Shown here: positions 8,033-14,547 of the stretch, one piece after another | Layout of the letters: each line of letters opens with the position of its first letter | How positions within the stretch are numbered: the stretch's first letter is position 1 | Source of the DNA: Planctomycetota bacterium | Lineage (GTDB): Bacteria > Planctomycetota > Brocadiia > JAJRTI01 | DNA: 21,185 nt | Direction of reading: 5' to 3' | NCBI GenBank assembly: GCA_024278415.1 | Contig: JAJRTI010000177.1 | Location: forward strand, 1 to 21,185 | Notes under the pieces: generated by a model | What the model was told of the DNA's origin: nothing | The model's input: the letters and a program-made list of their open reading frames with translations, nothing else | Database searches by the model: none | Translations under genes and position numbers: made by a program

Positions 8033-9334
8033 ATGAAAAACCTCAGATGCAAGACGCTTGCCGCCGGTCTGATGATCGCCGTCAGCGCGTTCGGCGGCAG
8101 CATCACGTATGACAAGCAGGCCAACGTCGTATGGGTCTGCGACTTCCTCGAGGACGCCCCCGCGACCGCAGACGACCTCCTCGCCGCGGACCGCCAGCAC
8201 GGGTGGGGCATCGTGCGCTACGACACGGCAACGGATGTGTACTCCCTCGACGCGTCGCTCTACATCGGCGACGACAAAAACCTGGGAGCCTTTTTCCAGA
8301 TCGGCCGGCCGGGGCATCCTCGTGAGACATTGATCGTGCGGGGCGACGTGTGGATCCGGCCGCCCAAAGAGAGCCCGACGCGGACCGACGGCCGGCCCGC
8401 TATCGTCAACCGGCTTACGCTGGGCAACCCGGCCGATCCGTCCATTCACGCCACGCTCAAAATCGCCTGCAAGACGCGCGGCCAGTTCGGCGTGCACGTG
8501 GGCATCCGCGAGAAGGGCCTGTGGATTCGCCGAGGCGACCTCTACGTGTACAACAGCACCATTACCGCGGCCACGCCAGATCGGCAGCATGCGCTGAAAT
8601 CCCGCGGCTGGTACGGATCGAGCATTCGCCTCGTCAACGCCACGCTCTCATGGATCGATGGCAACATGACGTACGGTGTGGACAAGGACAACAGCGTGAT
8701 CGAGGGCACGACGTTCGCGCATGGCGGGATCGCTTTGCGCAACGGCGCGCAGTTCGCCCGCGGCTGCACGTTTCGGGATCTCCAGACCGCGGTCGCCGAG
8801 GGTGGTTGCCTCGACGCGACGCTGGTGAACTGCGTTTTCGAACACAACGAGCGCAACTGGACGCTGGGCAACAGCTACGGCCGCGGCATCCGCATGATCG
8901 ACTGCAAAGTCGATCCGCAAAGCAAACCCATCCAATTGCGCAAGAACAAGGTGGACCCCAAGCGTGCGGCGATGCGACACATTCCGATCTACCCCACGTA
9001 CTCGGAATGGGCGTCGCTCGCTGTGAAGGTCACTGACGGCCGCGCCGCGCCGATTTTCGCCGCGGCCGTGAACGTCGAATGCGCCCGATACCCGGACGCG
9101 GTGCAGAATCCGCTCGCGCTCACCGATGCGAAGGGCCTGACCCCGGCCCGCGTCGAAGACGCAATTCTGATCACGACCAAACGTTTGCAGCCAACCGACA
9201 CGCCTGGCCGCGTTCGCTCATTCTTGTTCAGCTACCGCGTCACCGTTTCGGCCGCGGGGTTCAAGGAAAAAGCGGTGCCGCTCGCAGGCATGGGCAAGAT
9301 TCCGAGGCCGCTCGTGGTTGTGCTTGAGAAATGA
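8033..9334 (+). CDS. Secreted beta-helix protein with carboxypeptidase-regulatory-like C-terminal domain
   Basis: This 433-aa protein has the signal peptide MKNLRCKTLAAGLMIAVSAFGG. The middle, about residues 160-300, shows beta-helix type rungs: LYVYNSTITAATPD, IRLVNATLSWIDGNMTYGVD, NSVIEGTTFAHGG, FARGCTFRDLQ and ATLVNCVFEHN. From about residue 322 there is a small beta-sandwich with ASLAVKVTDGRAAPIFAAAV, ALTDAKG and YRVTVSAAGFKEKAV, as in CarboxypepD_reg/transthyretin-like domains. No catalytic residues can be named. An in-frame ATG at 7976 would add a non-hydrophobic leader and lacks a ribosome binding site, so 8033 is preferred, with GGTGAG (8020-8025) 7 nt upstream. The gene lies 126 nt after the GH141-like gene in the same direction, and the two may be cotranscribed. 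The role is probably binding or cleavage of a glycan; the function is unknown. Confidence 0.8.
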   Translation: MKNLRCKTLAAGLMIAVSAFGGSITYDKQANVVWVCDFLEDAPATADDLLAADRQHGWGIVRYDTATDVYSLDASLYIGDDKNLGAFFQIGRPGHPRETLIVRGDVWIRPPKESPTRTDGRPAIVNRLTLGNPADPSIHATLKIACKTRGQFGVHVGIREKGLWIRRGDLYVYNSTITAATPDRQHALKSRGWYGSSIRLVNATLSWIDGNMTYGVDKDNSVIEGTTFAHGGIALRNGAQFARGCTFRDLQTAVAEGGCLDATLVNCVFEHNERNWTLGNSYGRGIRMIDCKVDPQSKPIQLRKNKVDPKRAAMRHIPIYPTYSEWASLAVKVTDGRAAPIFAAAVNVECARYPDAVQNPLALTDAKGLTPARVEDAILITTKRLQPTDTPGRVRSFLFSYRVTVSAAGFKEKAVPLAGMGKIPRPLVVVLEK

Positions 9335-9347
9335 GCGCACGATGTTT

Positions 9348-9421
9348 GTAGTAGGGCAATTCATTGCCCGTCGAACGTCCTTGCCCTGACGAGGTAGACG
9401 GGCGATAAATCGCCCTACTAC
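9348..9421. repeat. REPIN-like element, copy 2 (26-nt loop subtype)
   Basis: Arms 9348-9371 and 9398-9421 are reverse complements with three mismatches around a 26-nt spacer. The left arm hairpin is GGGCAATTCATTGCCC and the right is GGGCGATAAATCGCCC; each is internally perfect. The 26-nt spacer matches that of the inverted copy at 21118-21185 at 23 positions. It begins 13 nt after the stop of the third gene. Confidence 0.9.
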
Positions 9422-9453
9422 AAGCGGCCTGACGGCGGCCCTATGAGTCCAAC

Positions 9454-9461
9454 GGAGGAAG
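9454..9461 (+). promoter_or_regulatory. Ribosome binding site deciding the start at 9467
   Basis: GGAGGAAG lies 5 nt before ATG 9467. It overlaps the coding sequence of the longer in-frame alternative from ATG 9443, which has no comparable site. This favours 9467, where a hydrophobic signal peptide also begins promptly. Confidence 0.75.
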
Positions 9462-9466
9462 AAGCA

Positions 9467-12400
9467 ATGCAGAAACGCGCACATGCCAACCGTCGCTGCC
9501 TGTATCCTCTCGCCGCATGGGCCGCGCTCGCGGCCGCGGCCTTCGCCTCCGAAACGCCCACCATGAAAGAGCTGTTCTATGCGAAGTATCTGAAGATACC
9601 GACGCAGGACGAAAAGCTCTCGCCGGAGGTGATGCAACGCAACTTCACGTTCTTCTCGCCGTCGCTGCTCGACCGCAAACTCGCAGGCGGCGACCTGCGT
9701 TTTCGCATGGGCGCGGCGGATGGGACCATCGGCTGGGGGAACTTTGGAGGGCAGCAACGCGTGGCCGAGCGGGTGTTCCTGCGGCAGTATCAATACCTCG
9801 TCTTCACGCTGCGGCAGGACATGGCGGTGAAAACGACGATAAAACTGTGGGCCTGGAGCGACGGCAAGCGTTCCCAATCGGCGACGGTCGCGACGCACGA
9901 AGGCGCGGACGCGAAGGACGTCAAGCTCAAGTTGCCGCGCATGGCCCGCCGGTCAACCTCCATACCCGACGGCTTCGAATTGGATATTCAAACGGCAAAA
10001 GGCAACGTGCTGCGCCTGGCCTCGGTGGAGGTGGTGAAGCCCATGAACCGAGGCGGATTCCGCAAGGAGTTCCAACTCCCCGAGGGCAAGATTTGGCGCG
10101 CGGTGGTGAACGTGGGCGCGCAAACGAGCCTCTACGTCAACGGCGAGGAAGTGCGCCCGCAGACATCCATCCTCAGGCGGCCCACATTCGCCGGCAACGA
10201 AATGTATAAGACGCGGGCGCTGGACATCGCCAAGTATCTCCTGCCCGGCAAACGCAACTGCATCGGGCTCTACGGCGAGCGCGTCGGGTATCCGCCGTTC
10301 ATCTTTGTCCAGGGCCGCGTCGTCATGGCGTCGGGCGAGGTCGTGCCCATCACGAGCGATGCGACGTGGCGGTTCAGCCATCGCTGCCCCGAAGGGTGGA
10401 CCCGCGCGGGGTTCGACGACTCCTCGTGGACAAACGCGCAGGGCGGCCCCGCGATGCCGGTCTACATGATCATGGCCACGGTCACGGAGTCGGCCATCCC
10501 CGCGTACAGCGGCCGACTGGTCGTCACCAATCCCAACGATCGCCTCCTGTTTTACAACGACAAAGAGGCCGCGGTCTTCCACGTCTCCGTCCCCGCGGGG
10601 CTGGCGAAGAATGTGCCTGTGCTGCATTGGAAGGTCGTGCGGCCGGGGAAGGGCGATGGGAGCGTCGCAGAGGGCGTTGCCAAAGAATTCGAAAGAGCGA
10701 ACGATTCGCTCACGTTCACGATCAACGCGGGCGTGCTCGAATGGGGCGTGTACACGATTGAACTCAATCTTCATCGCCGGGACGGCAAGGCCATCGAGCA
10801 TCGCACGCCGGAGCCGTTCGTTGTCGTGCGGCGTCTCACGCAGAAGATCGTGGACGGCAAGAGCTACACCGAGGGCATGAAGCTGACGCTGGAGGACACG
10901 ATTGATTTCACCAACCCCAGCGACACGCACCCGTGGAATGGGACGGACGAGCCGGGCGGGTTCGAGCGCGGGCTGACGAAGACGGTGAAGCCCATCAAGA
11001 CGCCTCGCATAGTGCGCCGCGGCGGCCTGGTGTATCGCGAGACGGCCGCCTTGCGCGGCGCCTTCTTTACCTATCAGTTCAAGGTCAAACATCCCGGCGA
11101 TTTCTACATGGTGGAACTCGACTACCCCGACGACGCGGAGCGCTGGATTGGCGTGTCGTGCTCGACGACGCTTCCCAAGGTGTGGACGAACTCCAAGTGC
11201 GCGCCGTCGATCACCACAGGCGGCAAGTATCCTGTTTCGGGCAAGATGCGCGTGCGCCGTTGGATCGCAAGGCCCGAAGCGGGCATCCAAACCATCGACA
11301 TCATCTGCCGGCGCAACGGCTTCCCCGCGGCCGCGAAGGCGATGCGCATTTACCACCTCAAGGAGCTGCCCGCGCTGCGCATCAACGACGCGGGCCAAAG
11401 GCGCATCGGCCTCCTCACCGAGCGCACGCGTCTCTCGGCCAGCTTCGGCAAGACCTTCGGCATGTATCGCCGCGACATCAGCTACCAGAACGCGAAGGAT
11501 TTCGACGCGCCCAACTTCCGGCCCTTCGACGAGAAGATCGGCTATCTCCAGGCCGCGCTCGACGCGTGCGAGAAGTATACGCAGTACATGAAGTTCACGG
11601 GCCAGAACGTCCACATCATGGGCTGCTATCAGTATGGCGACAACAACACGCCCTACGCGCCGCTGCCGCGCATCCCCGGCGGCTCCCGCATACCGAACGA
11701 CATCCGCGACGTCGCGGTCCGTTCGTTCGGCGAAAACGGCATCGACGTGATCGCGAGCATCGAGTACGCGAACCACGAGTGGCTCCAGCGCCAGTACGAC
11801 TTGACCCTGGGCGAGGTGCTCCAAGGCAAGGACACCGCGCGCATGGTGTCCAAGGACGGCAAGCCCGCGCAGGGCATGTATGGATGGAACTTCGTGCATC
11901 CGGCCGTGGAGGCCGCGATGCTCTCCGTGGTCGACGACCTCGTGCGCAAGTTCGGCGACAGGCCCAACTTCCTCGGCGTGAATTTCTCGCCCTATCTCAG
12001 CGGCGGATGGATTCCCGGCTTCGGCGTGATGAGCCGGGAGGGGCCCATGACGTACAGTTACGACGACAAGACCATCGAGTTCTTCGAGCGCGACACGGGC
12101 ATTCGCCTGCCCATCAAGGCCACCGATCCGGCGCGGTTTGCGAAGCGATACAAGCTGCTCACGTCCAAGGCGCTCAAGCCGAAGTGGATCGCCTGGCGAT
12201 GCGAGCAGATGCAGCGGTTCTTCCGCCTCGTGCGCAAGCACGCGCAGGCGGAACGCCGCGACCTCCAGGTCTTCGCGTCGCTGTATCTCAACGTGGCCCA
12301 TTGCGTCGAGTGGAGCAAGAGCGGCCTGCCGTTGAACGAATTCCTGCGGCAATGGGGCTGGGACGCCGCGCTCATGAAGTCCACGCCCGGCATCTGGTTC

Positions 12401-13972
12401 ACGCGCTGGATGTTCCCGCTGCGGGGCAACAGCCCGAAGAACTACGTGGGCTGGGAGCAAGTCGTCGGCCCGGAGTTCACCAGCCTCTACGCGCGCGGCG
12501 ACGATCGCTCGGTCATGATTCATCACGCGTGGGACGAGTTGGCGTATCGCATGCCCGGCGCAAAGTTCGGCCGCGGCTGGGAGTGGATCGGCAAGCCAAA
12601 CTGGCCCGTCGCCGGCAACCGCGGGCGGCTTCACACACAGGCCGCACGGGACAACGCGCGCGAGTGCTTCACGCAGGCGCTTATCGGCTCCGACCCGGAA
12701 CTCGTCATGTTCGGGTTCATGGACGTGAACCTCATGGTCGGCAACGAGCAGCCCCTTCGCGAGTTCGCGCAGGCCTTGCGGTGTCTGCCGCGCGAGCGGT
12801 TCACGCCCGTGCTGAACACGGGCTTCGCGACGAACTTCGCGATTCGCGCGTTGCGCAAGGGATCCGCTTACTATTTCTACGTCGCCAATCCCGGCTATTG
12901 GCCCATCAAGGGAACGATCCAACTCGCGGGCGCGGGCCGCGTGGTCGATCTCGCGCTGAACAGGCCGGCGCACGCGAGCCGCGTGGGCGAAAGACTGGCG
13001 CTCCCGGTTTCGCTGGCGCCGTACGGAGTGGCCGCGTTCCGCGCGGACTCCAAAGACGCCAAGATCGTCTCCTTCAGCACGCAAAGGGTTTCGAGCAAGG
13101 ATCTGGCGCATCTCAAGGGCATCCTCGATCGCGTCGCGTCGTTGCTCGCGCGGCGCGGCTCGACCGCTATCCTGACGCTCGACGAGAAGAAGTTCATGCA
13201 GCAATCCGTCGAGAAAGCCCACGCCGCCATGACGAAGGGCGAGGTCGCCGCGGCTTGGCGCCTCGTGACGAACTACCGATTCTGGGGGTTGTGGAAGGAT
13301 TATTTGGAGAAGATGGCGAACCTGGCGCACTTGCCCTATCCCAAGAAGACACTCGCGGAGGCGCTGGGCCGCCGAGTGCTGACGGCTGCGTTCGCCGCGA
13401 AACCGCCTCGCATCGACGGCGACCTCAACGACGCGGTCTGGGCCAAGGCGAAGGTCGCCACCTCTTTCGTGACCCAGGAGCGCCGGCTCGCGCTGGCCGA
13501 CACCGCGGTGCGCGCGTGCTACGACCGGTCGCGCGTCTACTTCGCAGTGGAATGCGCGGACCCCGACCCGGGGCGGCTCCAAACCAAAGCCGCCCATGAA
13601 ATGGAAATCTTCGCATCGCGAGATGATTCGTTCGGCATATTCCTCCAGCCGGACCCCAGCGCGGTGCGCTACTATCAGCTTGCGTTCAATGCCGCGGGCG
13701 TGCCGTTCGACCAAGAAGTGCTCGGCGGCCAGCGCAACTACGAGTACAAGCCGGCCTGGAAAGTCGCAACAAAACGCGGCAAGAAGAAGTGGACCGCCGA
13801 GGTCGCGGTGCCTTTCGCGGCGTTCGGCCTGAGCGGCGTGGGCAAGCGCCAGTGGCGGGCGAACTTCTTCCGGAACTTTCGACAGGGCAAACTCGACGCC
13901 GGCGCATGGTCCTTCACCGGCCGGGATTACCATTGCCCTGAGAAGTTCGGGACGCTTGTGTTTGCGGATTAG
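9467..13972 (+). CDS. Giant secreted glycoside-hydrolase-like protein with jelly roll and CBM9-like end
   Basis: This 1501-aa protein starts with MQKRAHANRRCLYPLAAWAALAAAAFAS, a signal peptide. Residues about 191-311 resemble the alpha-L-rhamnosidase N-terminal/GH2-type jelly roll (WRAVVNVGAQTSLYVNGEEV, GFDDSSW). Residues about 645-1100 look like a TIM barrel of the uncharacterised GHL/GH42-like kind: MYRRDISYQNAKDFDAPNF, IASIEYANHEW (Glu766), FLGVNFSPYLSGGW, SYDDKTIEFFERDTGIRLP and MIHHAWDEL. A beta-sandwich follows to about 1194, ending VSLAPYGVAAFRAD as in GH C-terminal domains. A helical segment spans about 1205-1288. Residues 1305-1501 form a CBM9/DOMON-like domain (KPPRIDGDLNDAVW, KWTAEVAVPFAAFG), which shares its signature with the GH141-like neighbour. 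The catalytic residues named are candidates only. Extracellular or periplasmic glycan processing is likely, with unknown substrate. Confidence 0.82.
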   Translation: MQKRAHANRRCLYPLAAWAALAAAAFASETPTMKELFYAKYLKIPTQDEKLSPEVMQRNFTFFSPSLLDRKLAGGDLRFRMGAADGTIGWGNFGGQQRVAERVFLRQYQYLVFTLRQDMAVKTTIKLWAWSDGKRSQSATVATHEGADAKDVKLKLPRMARRSTSIPDGFELDIQTAKGNVLRLASVEVVKPMNRGGFRKEFQLPEGKIWRAVVNVGAQTSLYVNGEEVRPQTSILRRPTFAGNEMYKTRALDIAKYLLPGKRNCIGLYGERVGYPPFIFVQGRVVMASGEVVPITSDATWRFSHRCPEGWTRAGFDDSSWTNAQGGPAMPVYMIMATVTESAIPAYSGRLVVTNPNDRLLFYNDKEAAVFHVSVPAGLAKNVPVLHWKVVRPGKGDGSVAEGVAKEFERANDSLTFTINAGVLEWGVYTIELNLHRRDGKAIEHRTPEPFVVVRRLTQKIVDGKSYTEGMKLTLEDTIDFTNPSDTHPWNGTDEPGGFERGLTKTVKPIKTPRIVRRGGLVYRETAALRGAFFTYQFKVKHPGDFYMVELDYPDDAERWIGVSCSTTLPKVWTNSKCAPSITTGGKYPVSGKMRVRRWIARPEAGIQTIDIICRRNGFPAAAKAMRIYHLKELPALRINDAGQRRIGLLTERTRLSASFGKTFGMYRRDISYQNAKDFDAPNFRPFDEKIGYLQAALDACEKYTQYMKFTGQNVHIMGCYQYGDNNTPYAPLPRIPGGSRIPNDIRDVAVRSFGENGIDVIASIEYANHEWLQRQYDLTLGEVLQGKDTARMVSKDGKPAQGMYGWNFVHPAVEAAMLSVVDDLVRKFGDRPNFLGVNFSPYLSGGWIPGFGVMSREGPMTYSYDDKTIEFFERDTGIRLPIKATDPARFAKRYKLLTSKALKPKWIAWRCEQMQRFFRLVRKHAQAERRDLQVFASLYLNVAHCVEWSKSGLPLNEFLRQWGWDAALMKSTPGIWFTRWMFPLRGNSPKNYVGWEQVVGPEFTSLYARGDDRSVMIHHAWDELAYRMPGAKFGRGWEWIGKPNWPVAGNRGRLHTQAARDNARECFTQALIGSDPELVMFGFMDVNLMVGNEQPLREFAQALRCLPRERFTPVLNTGFATNFAIRALRKGSAYYFYVANPGYWPIKGTIQLAGAGRVVDLALNRPAHASRVGERLALPVSLAPYGVAAFRADSKDAKIVSFSTQRVSSKDLAHLKGILDRVASLLARRGSTAILTLDEKKFMQQSVEKAHAAMTKGEVAAAWRLVTNYRFWGLWKDYLEKMANLAHLPYPKKTLAEALGRRVLTAAFAAKPPRIDGDLNDAVWAKAKVATSFVTQERRLALADTAVRACYDRSRVYFAVECADPDPGRLQTKAAHEMEIFASRDDSFGIFLQPDPSAVRYYQLAFNAAGVPFDQEVLGGQRNYEYKPAWKVATKRGKKKWTAEVAVPFAAFGLSGVGKRQWRANFFRNFRQGKLDAGAWSFTGRDYHCPEKFGTLVFAD

Positions 13973-14132
13973 GGAGGTTCCCCACGGAAGAATGCAGACC
14001 TCGGAGAGAAATGGGACTTGCTTCGATATGGTTCCTCGCTGTTTGGTGTGGGCTGAATTGCGATACTGCCCGACGGCGGGTCGCGGGATGTGAAGCCCAG
14101 CGCACTGATGTGGCTGGCGGGAACACCGCCTT

Positions 14133-14147
14133 GGCCCTGAAAGGGCC
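14133..14147. repeat. Short hairpin GGCCCT-GAA-AGGGCC
   Basis: A perfect 6-bp stem with a 3-nt loop, in the repeat-rich gap after the 1501-aa gene. There is no U tract, so it is not a standard intrinsic terminator. Confidence 0.6.
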
Positions 14148-14166
14148 ACACCTACCGGGTCTTTAC

Positions 14167-14191
14167 ACAAGGCGGGCAAAGCCCGCCTTGT
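14167..14191. repeat. Hairpin with 11-bp stem, ACAAGGCGGGC family
   Basis: ACAAGGCGGGC, AAA, GCCCGCCTTGT form a perfect stem-loop about 195 nt after the stop of the 1501-aa gene. A related but broken copy occurs at 20746-20763. A terminator role is possible, but there is no U tract. Confidence 0.75.
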
Positions 14192-14239
14192 CAACGGATC
14201 GCGCGTGTGCGGATACAAAGCAGCGCGACGCGCTGCCAG

Positions 14240-14271
14240 CCAAAGCGCCGTCAAGCCGGCGCACTCCACAA
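14240..14271 (-). repeat. TGGAGTGCG-family repeat, inverted copy
   Basis: Read on the minus strand this runs from TGTGGAGTGCGCCGGC to GACGGCGCTTTGGCTGG. It matches the two ends of the left arm at 20794-20847 but lacks the GTCCCGCA hairpin inserted in the middle of that copy. It abuts the 19-nt palindrome repeat. Confidence 0.65.
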
Positions 14272-14277
14272 CGGAGC

Positions 14278-14296
14278 ACATCGACAACATGTTGTC
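14278..14296 (-). repeat. 19-nt repeat with palindrome GACAACATGTTGTC, copy 2
   Basis: This is the exact reverse complement of 15-33. The palindrome here extends to 16 nt (CGACAACATGTTGTCG, 14282-14297). It lies downstream of the four-gene block, facing the first copy. Confidence 0.7.
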
Positions 14297-14434
14297 GTTC
14301 GAAAACCGGTAAGGGCCTGAAGAATGCCATACCAGCAGCGGAGATGCCACGGGTAGTGGTCTGTCATCTGTAGCCATGAGCCCTGGTAGGTTGCGCCGCG
14401 CTGGGGTGCGCGGATCCCGGATGAGCCAGTTTCA

Positions 14435-14463
14435 TTGACTCACTCCAGGGGCTGTGTTACGCT
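14435..14463 (+). promoter_or_regulatory. Candidate sigma-70-like promoter of the DUF3352/pseudopilin fusion gene
   Basis: TTGACT (14435-14440), a 17-nt spacer and TACGCT (14458-14463), with TG one base upstream of the -10 (extended -10). Transcription would start near 14470, leaving a leader of about 78 nt. The -35 is strong and the -10 is weak. Confidence 0.5.
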
Positions 14464-14547
14464 TGCCCCTCCAGCCAGTGGGTCGTGCGAGTGGGCCTTT
14501 TGGCGCACTCGCGCCAGCACCATCAAACGTTCGAAAGGAGCAGGCCG

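Larger units (their letters stand above)
13973..14547. other. Repeat-rich non-coding stretch of 575 nt
   Basis: It contains hairpins at 14133-14147 (GGCCCT/AGGGCC) and 14167-14191 (an 11-bp stem), an inverted TGGAGTGCG-family repeat (14240-14271), the second 19-nt palindrome repeat (14278-14296) and a promoter candidate (14435-14463). An open frame at 14011-14373 runs straight through these repeats and has no family features, so I do not call it a gene. Confidence 0.7.

Noticed and set aside
15..14296. The block between the 19-nt repeats as a transposon
   Set aside because: No transposase or integrase gene lies between them, no target-site duplication was found, and similar repeats occur outside the block.
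14011..14373. A plus-strand frame of 120 codons after the 1501-aa gene
   Set aside because: It runs through several dispersed repeats (14133-14147, 14167-14191, 14240-14296) and its translation shows no family features.
9953..14377. A very long open frame (about 1474 codons) on the minus strand
   Set aside because: It lies antisense to the 1501-aa gene, is rich in Arg/Ala/His/Glu/Val as expected of a GC-rich shadow frame, and shows no domain, signal peptide or ribosome binding site. The plus frame has clear domains.
14485..14547. An earlier start (GTG 14485) for the fusion protein
   Set aside because: AAAGGAG directly precedes ATG 14548 and a signal peptide begins there; the extra 21 residues are hydrophilic and would bury the signal.
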